This document shows, piece after piece, positions 48,912-59,289 of a DNA stretch of 64,000 nt. A model generated the notes under the pieces. The model saw only the letters and a program-made list of their open reading frames with translations. It had not been told where the DNA came from and did no database searches. Within the stretch, counting starts at the first letter, position 1. Every line of letters begins with the position of its first letter. A program made the translations under genes and the position numbers. The DNA is from Phytomonas francai. Its lineage: Eukaryota; Euglenozoa; Kinetoplastea; Trypanosomatida; Trypanosomatidae. The stretch lies in contig MJCC01000011.1 in the NCBI GenBank assembly GCA_001766655.1, positions 122,017 through 186,016 on the forward strand, given 5' to 3'.

Positions 48912-51786
48912 GATTTTTTTAAATATATTTCATTCGCTTACTAAATACGATATTATATCTGGAAAGCTCAATCTTACTGATGGTATTATTTTGCTAAATT
49001 AATAAACAATTCCCCAATAAAGTATTTTATTAGAAACTATTGGTATATAATTAAATTTATATATATATATTTATTATAGCTGGTAATTCTTTTTAATTCT
49101 TATATATAAACTTTTCATATTAATCAATATGAAATAGATAGTTTTACGCATATCTTTATTTGTTAAAGAAAAAATCAACATTATATTACAATAAAATTAA
49201 TAAATGTTAACCTATAATTTAAATTCAGGATTAAAATACAAATATGTTAAAATAATTTCTCATTTATGCGTTTATGTGAAAATTATTATTATTTATCCAT
49301 CCAATTTTCTAGAAGGATATGATCGTTTGAGGGTGTGGGTGGCTCATTTTCCCGTAATGTCATTCCTCCTCCTGGCGAAAGATGGTTTCGACAAAAAAAT
49401 TAAATCAAAAAAAAATATCTACAATATTCTGATAAAATCAATTATTTTTTATTTATTTACTATTTTATCCATCAACCCATTCTTTTGTTGGCGATGTTAA
49501 ATCGGAATGGTGTGGGAGATGTGGCAAAACATCCCTCAGGTTGAAATTCAATATTTTTTTTATTTACTCTTGGGAAATAAAATTAAATATTTTATATCCA
49601 ACTATTTTTATAATTTGGTGATATTTGAATTTTTAAAATGCTTTACTTGTATTATTTTATAGAATTGTTTGCCCCGGGGGTGGCAAATCGGACTAATATG
49701 GGTATTTTTTTTTGTGTGAAAAAATGGCCCTATTCTTTCATAAAAGGGTCCCATTAATCAGAAAAAAAAACAAATTACGAATGTATAGTCTTTTATATAT
49801 GTATATCGAAGGTTCCTCCGCGTCTTTGGGGTCGCTTAGGTCATTTCCCCCACATAAAAAATATAAAAAGATCATGAATATTTTCGTTTTGATATTGATA
49901 ATTTTTGAGCAAAAAATACTAATAAATCATAAAAATGTTTTCATTCTAAAAAAATATCGGCAATATGATTCATTGTAAGTTTAGTTTGCAGAAAAAATAT
50001 CCAAAAATTGTATACGTTTTGTGTGGCATTCTTCTTTGGAATTGCCGATATATATGCTATATTTTCCCATTTGTTTATAGATTTTCATCTTTTCTTTAAT
50101 TTTTAGGATCATAATTTTTCGGCGGCGGCGCCTCTTGGAGGGGGGGGGGGGGATCCATATGAATTATCTGACTGCATAATAATTTTCCTTTTTTTAAAGA
50201 ATTCCAACCTTTTTATTTTCTTTCTGGTGTGGGGGGTCGGTTTTTTTTTTTGATACCTTGTTTTCTATAAAAATTTATACCTCATAATAAGTATATTAAT
50301 TCGAGGGCCTTGGATTATTATGCTTCGCTGGCGTGCATTTGTAGCAGGGGGGATGGGATGCGATATTTGATCCACGATTATTTTAATGGTAAATGCGTTT
50401 TTTTCTAGTTTGCTAATTTGTGGTTTGCTTGAGTCCCTGTTTGTGAACGCTTTCTATTCATCACAGTGGTCTATTCAAGTATCTATTTTACATTTTTTTT
50501 AGATTGCTTTTATATGAATATTACTTATTAAGTAATACAGTGGTATCTATAGTGTTTTCTGTTACAACTCCCCAACTAAGCATACTTGTTTGGTTTTTAA
50601 TCTCAGTTCTTCTAGAAGTATAACCTAGTATTATTTGATCTGTCATCGTGTATCATGATAGTAAAGCCCTTTTTTTCCAGGTTTTATACGTGAGTGCTCA
50701 GAGTTAAATAACTACTTTCAAGAATTCAATTTCTTTTTAATTAAGCATGCATTGGAAACGAAAATCTTTAAAATAGTGTGGTTCTCAGAACTTAGAGGAA
50801 TCCGTTAGCAGTTACTTGGATGCTTATTTTTTAATGTTCCTGGTTAGATTATTTTTTCAGACTATTGAAATGTATGCACATTGATATAATTATATTTAAT
50901 AATACTTGATAGCTTTTTAAAAAATTTATGATTTAGATTTTTATCCACTTACATTTTTATCCGATAAAATTTAGTAGTTTTTTCATAAAAGAATTTCTGG
51001 TGGAGTATTTAAGTATGAAAAAATGCGAAACTGATAGCTTATTATTTTTAAATATGTGAGAATATGCGTTTCTTTAAAATGTTTTAACTATTTATATAAA
51101 TTCTTTATGAGATAATATTTAATTAGTTATTCAGATTAGCGATAGATCGATATACCATTTTTAAAAATACATATATAAATATGTACAACGAAAAAAGTGA
51201 TATTTTAAAAAATAATAATCTAACTATATTTAAACAATAATACAATCAATTATTTAATTACAATAATAAATAAGGCAAACAAATCTTCAATGCAATTGAT
51301 AAAAACATTCGATTTATTTTTATAAAGTCTGCATGATTTGATTGGTCTCTTTCTTTACATTTTGCCTAACTTATTATTTCATGCGAATATGGATTTTATC
51401 TTTTTTTTTTTGATAAGCATACATTGAATCCCTTATACATTCAATGCTGATAAAATAAAAATACATCAGTAGAAATATTTTATTGTAGTATTTATTTTTA
51501 CCTCTCAAAAAGTACGTGCACGAATACATGTTTCGTTGCTGTATTTTCTTAGATCACTTTTTTTTTCACGTTCTAAATATTATTAAGTTGAAGTTTAGAC
51601 ATGCTTCCCTCTTTATGAATACACTTTATCACTGTGCTTCATTTTTTTAATTATTTTTATTTAAGGAATAATATTAAAAAAATCTAAAATATTTTTTCTA
51701 GAGACTCATTTGATTTTACAGTCTGTAGTTTATATATATATTTTTTCCTTTTTATACTTTAATCAAAATTGAAGTAAAGGGAAAAA
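48912..51786. other. Right flank of divergent region: AT-rich, G/T-biased, non-coding
   Basis: 2.9 kb without a credible gene. Between about 49300 and 50400 the plus strand has repeated G-rich patches (GAGGGTGTGGGTGG near 49330, GGTGTGGGAGATGTGG near 49510, GGTGTGGGGGGTCGG near 50226) and a run of 13 G at 50140-50152. The last kilobase is almost pure A/T with T-tracts just before the first plus gene. This mirrors the left flank on the opposite strand. Confidence 0.6.
50140..50152 (+). repeat. G13 tract
   Basis: Thirteen consecutive G beside GGCGGCGGCGCC, on the strand that is sense for the right-hand cluster. Confidence 0.85.
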
Positions 51787-53922
51787 ATGCTTTCTCGCCG
51801 ATATTTGCATATTTTTCGAGCATTCCCTTGCAACTACCGCTTACACAGCACAGGGGCCATAGGTGGGTTTAACCCACCCTTTGATAGCAGCGGGGAAAAA
51901 AACGAAATGATACTGGAAGGGGAAAGGGACTATGATGGACCAGTTCGTTTTGCTCATGGCAAGGATAACAGACCGGGCTTGTACAGTAAGAAGCCTGAGC
52001 GTGCTTATTTTGAAAACCGCCCTGAAAAGCTCGATGGATTGCCCAGTGACAAAGTTAATCCTTTAAATGAAATGAAGGATCGATCTGATAATATAAATTT
52101 CCCCGAGTTTGAAACTTCATTGGGAAATTTTGAAAATGCCCCTTACTTTTCTGGAGGTCCTGGGGCTATGAGGTATAACAAATACAAGCGTGAACCAGCT
52201 GATAAAGAGGCGGTAGATTACCGTGATGTTGTCCCCTCTCCACCTTTTCATGATCATCATCCAAATTATGACTACTCGTCTACAACTGGAAAGAGAGAGG
52301 GTAACGCTATGATGCTTGCCAATAGTGTGCTTAGCTGGGAATTGAAAATTGCATTGAAGTCATTATATCGATCAATATTGAAGGCCCTACCAATGGTGAA
52401 GCATTACTACTGGTTGCTTATTCCTCTTCCACAAATGAAAGGTAAGATTCGTGAGCGTTTTTTACAGAATCAACACGCACGTGATCCTGATGCTATTCGT
52501 CATCTCATTTACAACGGGTGGTTGGAATTTCAAGAATGTGTCATGTTCCGCCGTCCTCGTGCTACTGTTGAAAAATTTTTCGAATATGAAAGCATGGATG
52601 AACTTATGAAGCAATACTCAAAAGAAGAGGGTCAAATGAATGATCAGAGGGATTTTTGGAATGGCGAGGAGCAGAGGCGTGAAGGTCCATATGATGGTCA
52701 CTGGTCTTGGCTTGGCCAGGAGTGCGAAAAGGAATTTAAAAAAATTGCTGATCGTATTCCCGTTTCCTGGACAGCTTCAAAGGGGTACTTTGAAAAAGGG
52801 CAAGCAGATGGGACGAATTATTGGGAGAAAAATTTAGATTATGAGGGTTGGTATATAAAAAATGTCGATCCCGATCGCGAAAATGCCCGACGAGAATTGC
52901 AGGGATGGGTAGAAAGTGGATATAACCAACCGAAGCATTATGCTAGCAAAAATAGGCGGGGATATCGCCGATTGGTCAAGGACATAGAGACAATGATGGA
53001 AACATCTATGGAGGACTTGTACACCCACAATCGAGAGCAGCTTTTCCAATATCTAATTCGCGAGACACATCCTGAATCTAACCGCATTAATGCCGAGCGA
53101 ACACTAGCCCGACAAGATGATGATTTTTATTCCACTCGTTTCGAAGAATATGAAAAATATTTGAAACAGGCAATGCGTGAAATGCCGAATCCTCGCCTAT
53201 GGAAGACCGATGCGTTTTATTTCCGACTTCGGTATCTACTCGCACCACTAGAGTACAACTGGGCAAGGGTACCTATCGGGGTATGCCAGGAAAAAGCATT
53301 TAACGAGTGGATTTCAGACACTATGAACTACGCAATTTATAATAGTGATGTTTTTCTGAAAATAAAATCGGATAAAGCCAAGAATCCAATGGCGAAATCA
53401 TGGGCAGACTTTTACACTGAATTCGATCCTGACATCCCTGAAACACGCAATCTTCCATGGTATCATAAAGACTTTAATTATGACCGTCGGCACAAATGGG
53501 ACGAACGCTGTATGCGTATGAAGCGCTGGGTTCAGAGTGGTACCATCGATGGGAAAAACTCATTTTTCGATAGTATAATTACTGAGTGGGAGCAGTACGT
53601 GAATCGCCCAGAGCGCTTTCGGGCGGCTGATAGTGCTGAGCGACGCTATTCTTCTCCGAGAATGGTTCAACTGTATCGATCTCTCAATCGTCTTATGGAT
53701 GTTGCTCTTGCTAACCAGTTGAAATCTGAATTAATTAAGTCAAATCAGGAAGTTTTGAATCCCAAAAATTCTGTCGAAGATATACAAAGGCATTTGGCTG
53801 GGATTGATCTTACTAATTTTATTTTTGATGTACCTGTGATTATTTACCCAGACGGAGTAGATCAGCCTACATTAGGTCTCGATGGAAAGGAGGTATCGGC
53901 ATCAGTCTTAAGAAAAATGTGA
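51787..53922 (+). CDS. Large mitochondrial LYR-motif protein (NDUFA6-like domain)
   Basis: A 711-aa protein, ATG at 51787. It begins with a basic, acid-free presequence (MLSRRYLHIFRAFPCNYRLH), typical for mitochondrial import. At 183-280 is a LYR domain: ALKSLYRSILKAL (LYR at 193-195), then KGKIRERFLQNQHARDPDAI and YNGWLEFQECVMFRR, which align with complex I subunit NDUFA6 (B14). LYR domains dock the acyl carrier protein. The remaining 430 residues are Trp/Tyr/Arg-rich with no known domain. The whole is several times longer than normal NDUFA6, so it may be a kinetoplastid complex I subunit or a mitoribosome assembly factor. It is the first gene of the plus cluster. Confidence 0.65.
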   Translation: MLSRRYLHIFRAFPCNYRLHSTGAIGGFNPPFDSSGEKNEMILEGERDYDGPVRFAHGKDNRPGLYSKKPERAYFENRPEKLDGLPSDKVNPLNEMKDRSDNINFPEFETSLGNFENAPYFSGGPGAMRYNKYKREPADKEAVDYRDVVPSPPFHDHHPNYDYSSTTGKREGNAMMLANSVLSWELKIALKSLYRSILKALPMVKHYYWLLIPLPQMKGKIRERFLQNQHARDPDAIRHLIYNGWLEFQECVMFRRPRATVEKFFEYESMDELMKQYSKEEGQMNDQRDFWNGEEQRREGPYDGHWSWLGQECEKEFKKIADRIPVSWTASKGYFEKGQADGTNYWEKNLDYEGWYIKNVDPDRENARRELQGWVESGYNQPKHYASKNRRGYRRLVKDIETMMETSMEDLYTHNREQLFQYLIRETHPESNRINAERTLARQDDDFYSTRFEEYEKYLKQAMREMPNPRLWKTDAFYFRLRYLLAPLEYNWARVPIGVCQEKAFNEWISDTMNYAIYNSDVFLKIKSDKAKNPMAKSWADFYTEFDPDIPETRNLPWYHKDFNYDRRHKWDERCMRMKRWVQSGTIDGKNSFFDSIITEWEQYVNRPERFRAADSAERRYSSPRMVQLYRSLNRLMDVALANQLKSELIKSNQEVLNPKNSVEDIQRHLAGIDLTNFIFDVPVIIYPDGVDQPTLGLDGKEVSASVLRKM

Positions 53923-54330
53923 ATGACTGCGGAGGTTTTGAATATCTAACTCATTCAAATGATAACCTTTTCCACTTTTTTTACTGTTTTAAAATAGTAT
54001 AATACGTGAAAATAGTAGTATTGAGGACTAAAATAGTGAAAATAGTGTAGAATATTGTAGAATAGATTTTTGAAATTATTTTTTGCGTGTGATTATAGTT
54101 ATGCGGAATAAATTTAAGTACCATGAATATGCTATTTATGATTTTTTTTCCGTTCATTTACTCAACGTTGTTCAACTTACTGATGAAAAGAATACCTCAT
54201 CGTTTTTATGTATTTTGCGTTTTTTTTTTTTGTAAAACTTATTTCCACGTTATTGTATATTTCAGTTCTCTTGCCTTTATTATCTCTTTAGTGACTCCTT
54301 CTTATTTAATCCTCAGACATACCAAGAAAA
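53923..54330. other. Spacer LYR protein / GNL3-like
   Basis: AT-rich, about 400 bases, with a T10 tract near 54220 suited to a trans-splice polypyrimidine tract. A 71-codon hydrophobic frame here is not counted as a gene. Confidence 0.45.
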
Positions 54331-56301
54331 ATGCCTAAATTAAGAGCTGCGCCATCGAAGCGTGTATCATCGAAAAAGCGTCACAAAATCGAGCGTAAAA
54401 AGCGAGAGCACAAACGAGATCTGCGGAAAGCAGCCAAAACACTCAAAAAGAAGGGTCTTGGTCCTAATCGAGGTAAAAGGTCACATGAACTGGCTAAGCT
54501 AGCTCTTAAGGTCTCAAATGTGCATCCTGATAAGGAGGCTATCTTAAACCAAGTTCTAAAAACCCGTGAGAATGTTCGTGTGATGAAAAAAGAGCGTCGA
54601 AAACGAAGCAATCAGGATGATGAGCAACCGCAGGCCATTGTTGCCGATGCACAGCCGAGTAGCCACCGACAGGTTTTATTTATACCAACATCGAGATCAA
54701 ACGACTTTAAGTTTCAGTTTATGAGATCTTTGTTAAGCTTAGTTTTTCCTTCAATTGAGAGTGATAATCTTGAATTCTCTTCTTTCGAGATCCCTTCTGC
54801 AGCGTATATCATTACACTGGACTCACGTTTCGCTGTACAGGCAGTTCCGTGGACACTTATCGACTCGATTGTTACAGCCGCTAATTCATACAGGGGTGAG
54901 CGAAAAGTACTGCTTCTATTTGTATTGACAAAAGTGGATCTTGTTTCGGCCCAGGTTGTTGTGACTCAAGTATGTCTACTAGCTACGTCATTGAAGGCCA
55001 GGTATCCTCAAGGGTTTGGTAAGAATCTTGTGGGAACAATAACGCCTTTCACTGTTCGTGATGAGCGAACTGGACGACACCTTCTTCGCATTCTCAATCA
55101 ATTCCGCCAGAGTGAGGGATGCTGTTCAAAAAAAATAAGGTCGAACTTGGATAACAAAATATGCGTTTTCGTTATTGGGTTCCCATGCACAGGTCGACGA
55201 AGTCTTTGCCGTGCTCTTGCAAGCGAAGGAAACTCTACAAGTCTCAGTGTGGTTCCCATGAGGGCTACGCAGCTGCAGATAGCTAAAGCACATTTAGATG
55301 ATGCCAAGGAGGACCTAGATATAAAGTTCGCCTTTCCCAATGCAAAGGCAGTAACTCTGGTCCAGTTTCCAGAAGATGTCAAGGTTCGTAAAGAGCTAGA
55401 GAACATCACTGGTGGTGACGTCTTCTTTCGTCCTTTGACCTTTATAGACAAGGTTTCTGAACCAGAGGTCATTGCTTGCGTCTTGTTCGAAGGTATTTTA
55501 GATAAACTAAGTCTTTCCCAGGCGTTTTGTCAGCCCTTACCCATGCCCCCTCAGAAGGTCTCTAGTAGTTGCAAGAGCGATTTCATCGTTGCAAAACGGT
55601 TTCTCCTTGATTTGGGGCGCACAGTACGTCGTGTGAAGGGCTTTTATGTTTCCCCTTTATTTGTTATGGGGAGTGGAACTATGGGAAAGTTGTCTAGCAG
55701 CTCGCTCACCGCCAACGCGGTCTTCACATCTGCTCAGGACCAAAGCCGGGATACCTTACTGGATATTACATACAGCAACGCGACTCCTAGCAGACTTGTT
55801 CGCATTTCCTCTCTCCAGACATCAGTGCATGGATCACACAAAAGAAATTTCAAGGCAGGACGAGTAGATATGCACAATGTCCTTCGCCTAGGATCTAGAA
55901 CTTTTATTCGAGAGCTTTGGCAAGGAAAATATGCCCCATGGGCAATTATGCGATTTCCCGGTAAGCAGGTCGTCACATTTGAGCAAGTTAGCGATGACTC
56001 GGTAATACTTAATCTTGCCCTTTGTAGAGGACATAAACTGACTTGTGCAGACGAGCACAAAGGTGAAAAACACTTGAATGATCTTATTCAACAGTTGTCG
56101 AACATTTTAAAGGATGTACTTGCCTTCATGCCGAATACTGTCATTGAGATGGATCCTGATTGCATTGTGCCACCTCAATATGATACAGATGAGAACTCTT
56201 ATGACGAAGAGAAAGAAAATGATTTAATAAAGGATATCGAGGAAGGGGTTGAAAATGATTCAGAAACTGAAACAGACAGCGGTACTGATATAAGTGAGTA
56301 G
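54331..56301 (+). CDS. GNL3/nucleostemin-like protein with degenerate circularly permuted GTPase
   Basis: A 656-aa protein, ATG at 54331. The first 50 residues are strongly basic (SSKKRHKIERKKREHKRDLR), matching the Grn1/GNL3 N-terminal domain. The G-motif order is permuted as in the YlqF family: the G4-like TKVDL (200-204) precedes the P-loop position. The P-loop reads GFPCTGRRS (283-291) where the family has G-x-P-N-x-G-K-S, so the nucleotide-binding Lys is missing. The C terminus is acidic (about 620-656, ENDSETETDSGTDISE). Homologues act in the nucleolus in 60S maturation and export. GTP hydrolysis is doubtful here. Alternative: a Bms1/Tsr1-like factor, which is less likely because of the N-terminal match. 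Confidence 0.65.
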   Translation: MPKLRAAPSKRVSSKKRHKIERKKREHKRDLRKAAKTLKKKGLGPNRGKRSHELAKLALKVSNVHPDKEAILNQVLKTRENVRVMKKERRKRSNQDDEQPQAIVADAQPSSHRQVLFIPTSRSNDFKFQFMRSLLSLVFPSIESDNLEFSSFEIPSAAYIITLDSRFAVQAVPWTLIDSIVTAANSYRGERKVLLLFVLTKVDLVSAQVVVTQVCLLATSLKARYPQGFGKNLVGTITPFTVRDERTGRHLLRILNQFRQSEGCCSKKIRSNLDNKICVFVIGFPCTGRRSLCRALASEGNSTSLSVVPMRATQLQIAKAHLDDAKEDLDIKFAFPNAKAVTLVQFPEDVKVRKELENITGGDVFFRPLTFIDKVSEPEVIACVLFEGILDKLSLSQAFCQPLPMPPQKVSSSCKSDFIVAKRFLLDLGRTVRRVKGFYVSPLFVMGSGTMGKLSSSSLTANAVFTSAQDQSRDTLLDITYSNATPSRLVRISSLQTSVHGSHKRNFKAGRVDMHNVLRLGSRTFIRELWQGKYAPWAIMRFPGKQVVTFEQVSDDSVILNLALCRGHKLTCADEHKGEKHLNDLIQQLSNILKDVLAFMPNTVIEMDPDCIVPPQYDTDENSYDEEKENDLIKDIEEGVENDSETETDSGTDISE

Positions 56302-56694
56302 TTGATGTCGTAATCCGCGACTCTTTCTTGTGGAAGTATGCTGACAGACTAAACACATCTTAAGTCTTGGGGGTAGGGCCTATATATATTGCCAGATGCT
56401 CGATTGAACTAATGAGCAACGTTTAATAACAATAAATAAAAACAGGTAAATGTCACTTAAGGGTAAAAGAGCGCGTAAAACAGCTGAATAACCACAAATC
56501 AAGGAATTCAATATTCACTTCTCATGGAGAATAAGGACAATGGGAAAATTTACATTCTTCTCCTTTTTATTCTTTATTGAGTGTAGTAATTGTATCACCA
56601 TCTATTATCTTAGTTCTTGCTCCCCCTTTTTTTTGAAAGCCAATTTTTTGATGGTATCAGTTATACATTTTGACTATCCTAAGTTTTCCATTTC
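56302..56694. other. Spacer GNL3-like / CEP104
   Basis: AT-rich, about 390 bases, with T-tracts near 56625-56650. No gene seen. Confidence 0.45.
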
Positions 56695-59289
56695 ATGTTT
56701 GCCCGAGAGGCGAAGTATGGGCCGCGCCTGAAACTATCTATTTGTTATTTCAGTTCAGAAGATGCGGCGTATCCCGCGGCGTCTCTCCGAAGTCAAACGA
56801 AATTTTCATATGGGTGGCAATCGAGTAAAAAGTGTTCTTATCCCCAAGAGCTTTGTTTCAGCTTTGAGGGACAAGTGTTTATTAGTAGTGTTCGCTTACT
56901 ATTACATGAAAGCAAAATACCTTCTCTTGTGAAGATATGCATAGCTGACGCAACCAAAGAAGAATTAAAGAGTGGTGTGTGTAGTCCATATGAATCAGCC
57001 ACATTTGTTGATCTTGGACATGTTCAGATTAGCAGCAATGAGGCCAGTAAGCACATGGCAAGAGAGCTTAAGGTAGTTGATGTCCAACGCACATGTACAT
57101 ATTTAAAGCTTTTATTTATGCGACCGTACCTTAACGCATACAATCTATTACAAAAGGTCGGGCTTGTTGCTATCACTGCACATGGTCATGTAGTACATTT
57201 TTTTAGCGAAAACCAGAGGGCTAGAGGCAAATTGAGTTGTGAACTCATACCAGTTGGTGAAATTTCCGAACTCCCCCTTGATGAAATGGTGCCTATTTCG
57301 ATAGCAGAATTTTGTAACAGCAGTTCCTCAGTTGGAAACGTTTGTGCATCAATAAGTTTACAGCAGGCTGATGAGCTAAAGACGCTTAAAACTCGCGCGG
57401 CCGTGAATGAAAAATATTCCGACTCCGACATGCAGGAGTTGAAACGAGAAAAAGGTAAGGACGGTGGTTTAGAGGACCACCAACTTTCAAAGGAACTTAA
57501 AAGGAAAATAGATGCATTACAACATTTGAACTCTATAGCTCTGGTACCTCCTCACCACACTATTCGTGAGAATTGTAGTGATGCCTTTAGAATAAAATTT
57601 AACAATCCTGGAATCAAACCAGATAATGATGGAGTAAAATCTAATAATGACCGGCCTTCTCCTAATACAGCAATCCTTGAATTACCGCCCCCGATGCCCT
57701 CTAAAAAAGTTGATACTGCGAAGGTTGCTTCCCTTGATGACGTAGTCATCAGTGGAAAGGGATATTATGATTCGCTGGAGAAGTGGGATGAGGCTAACTG
57801 GCCTATGACTCAAAATACAAACGATGATGGCCGTGTGACTACCCGTGATGCAGCGGAAGGAGCTGGGATACCTCTAGACGGTAATGGTCAGTCGTGGGAA
57901 AAGGCACTTAATACAGTAATTGCTGGGCTGTTGATGGACCAACCTGCACCCTCATTTTTATCAGGTGAGGCAGCGCAAGAAGGAAAAGAGTACGAGAATG
58001 ACTTCGGTGTTTACGCAGTGGCTTGCCTTCTATCACATCGTGGGCGGCTACGTGAGGCCGCGCTGCGTGGGGTCTTGCTAAAGGACGGTTATGATGCTCT
58101 TATTTCTCACACCAGCACTGCTGTCGAAACGCTATTAGCCTACTTGACATCTAAGGGCCATGGTGTAGAAGATCCGTTTAGTGGAATGTTCTTCCGGTCT
58201 TGTGAATTTCTGAAAAAGTGGATCGATGGCGCGCTCAAAGATGCACCACCCGTATTGCACTTGAACACGGTGGTGTCCAAGTTGTTGCAAGGGTTAATTA
58301 ACCGCCTTGGTGACTCAAATAGTAGAATACGCGAAAGTGCTGAGAGTGTTATCATATCGCTTGCACGGTCACCCTACGGCCCAGAAAAAGTTATATCACT
58401 GTTGATTCCCTCAGATAAAGAATCCAAAAAGATGTCCAACTCCCGCACACTCTTGTCACGCATTAAATTGCTATTTGTCTTTTTGAATGACTACGGTGTT
58501 GACCCCAATTCGAATCTGCATGCACTTGATTCTCGCACATTGGTATCTCGTGTAGTACTCCCCAGTTTGCAGAATTCCAATGGTGACATAAGAGACATGG
58601 GAATACAAATGTTTGCCAAGCTTATTGTCCTAGATGGACTTACATGTAGGTCTTACCTTGATGCCATAAAACCAGCGCAGAAGGCACTCGTCCAGCAATA
58701 TCTCAAGACTATGAATAAGCCCGGAGCCTTTAGCCAACTTGGAAGCGTTCCAGAGGGTAAGTTCGAATCCATTTCTACTGAGGGGAGTCTACCAACGTTA
58801 GATCAGAAGGAAGTAGCCATAACACCAAATAGGAGGAATAGTAAATCATTGTTACAAAGTCTCAGGACAGATACTTCTACAACAGAGACCGAATTTGTAT
58901 TGACTCATACGTGCCAATTTTGTGGAGTATTTAACCGTGATTTTAACGACGAAAATTTAGACATTCATTACGTATACTATTGCCCTATGTTGTGCCCGTG
59001 CCCACTATGCGATCAGGTGACTGAGATATGTACATTACAGGAACATCTTGTGCGTGAATGTGAAGGGCGGCATCTTGTACGTGAGTGCCCTCGGTGTCGT
59101 GAAGCTGTGCGTTCTAATGATTTAAAAAAACATCTAGCAACAAAGAGTTGCATTGAGGCTTTTAGCACGCATAGCTTGTGTCCGTTATGTCACAAGCGCT
59201 TTCCAAATAGCTTGAACGAATGGCGGAAGCATCTGGCGAGTAGACCTGGGTGCTCCAACAACCCTCGGAAATACGATGGATCTCTGTGA
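56695..59289 (+). CDS. CEP104: CEP104 / FAP256 homologue (ciliary tip protein)
   Basis: An 864-aa protein, ATG at 56695. The N terminus is the CEP104 jelly-roll domain: YFSSEDAAYPAASLRSQTKF, GWQSSKKCSYPQELCFSFE and VFISSVRLLLHESKIPSLVK. A charged helical segment follows (about 220-290), then a TOG-like helical repeat domain (about 430-680, with LQGLINRLGDSNSRIRESAE and LQNSNGDIRDMGIQMFAKL). The C terminus is a zinc-finger array (from about 733: HTCQFCGVFNR, CPCPLCDQ, CPRCREAV, CPLCHKRFPN with paired His). This order is specific to CEP104/FAP256, which caps and regulates the growing ends of axonemal microtubules. In this organism a flagellar tip role is expected. All domains appear complete. 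Confidence 0.88.
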   Translation: MFAREAKYGPRLKLSICYFSSEDAAYPAASLRSQTKFSYGWQSSKKCSYPQELCFSFEGQVFISSVRLLLHESKIPSLVKICIADATKEELKSGVCSPYESATFVDLGHVQISSNEASKHMARELKVVDVQRTCTYLKLLFMRPYLNAYNLLQKVGLVAITAHGHVVHFFSENQRARGKLSCELIPVGEISELPLDEMVPISIAEFCNSSSSVGNVCASISLQQADELKTLKTRAAVNEKYSDSDMQELKREKGKDGGLEDHQLSKELKRKIDALQHLNSIALVPPHHTIRENCSDAFRIKFNNPGIKPDNDGVKSNNDRPSPNTAILELPPPMPSKKVDTAKVASLDDVVISGKGYYDSLEKWDEANWPMTQNTNDDGRVTTRDAAEGAGIPLDGNGQSWEKALNTVIAGLLMDQPAPSFLSGEAAQEGKEYENDFGVYAVACLLSHRGRLREAALRGVLLKDGYDALISHTSTAVETLLAYLTSKGHGVEDPFSGMFFRSCEFLKKWIDGALKDAPPVLHLNTVVSKLLQGLINRLGDSNSRIRESAESVIISLARSPYGPEKVISLLIPSDKESKKMSNSRTLLSRIKLLFVFLNDYGVDPNSNLHALDSRTLVSRVVLPSLQNSNGDIRDMGIQMFAKLIVLDGLTCRSYLDAIKPAQKALVQQYLKTMNKPGAFSQLGSVPEGKFESISTEGSLPTLDQKEVAITPNRRNSKSLLQSLRTDTSTTETEFVLTHTCQFCGVFNRDFNDENLDIHYVYYCPMLCPCPLCDQVTEICTLQEHLVRECEGRHLVRECPRCREAVRSNDLKKHLATKSCIEAFSTHSLCPLCHKRFPNSLNEWRKHLASRPGCSNNPRKYDGSL

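Larger units (their letters stand above)
41298..51786. other. Divergent strand-switch region (putative bidirectional transcription start; candidate centromere)
   Basis: About 10.5 kb separates the first minus-strand gene (ending upstream at 41297) from the first plus-strand gene (51787). It holds no host protein gene and one retroposon. The DNA is strongly AT-rich with scattered G or C tracts. In kinetoplastids such divergent switch regions are RNA polymerase II start domains. In T. brucei and T. cruzi the mapped centromeres also fall at switch regions that contain AT- or GC-biased sequence and retroelements. The assignment as a start region follows from gene orientation; the centromere idea is speculative because I see no long tandem satellite. 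Confidence 0.7.

Noticed and set aside
44700..48925. Target-site duplication flanking retroposon copy B
   Set aside because: The A/T-rich flanks share short similar strings (TTTTTTCGATTT versus CGGATTTTTTT) but no convincing direct repeat.
49204..49978. Two plus-strand frames of 98 and 88 codons right of retroposon copy B
   Set aside because: Translation of AT-rich DNA with poly-Lys/Ile stretches; no domain or upstream splice context to support them.
41298..51786. CRISPR array, satellite array or rRNA genes in the large gene-free region
   Set aside because: No regularly spaced direct repeats and no rRNA-like sequence were found; CRISPR is not expected in a eukaryote.
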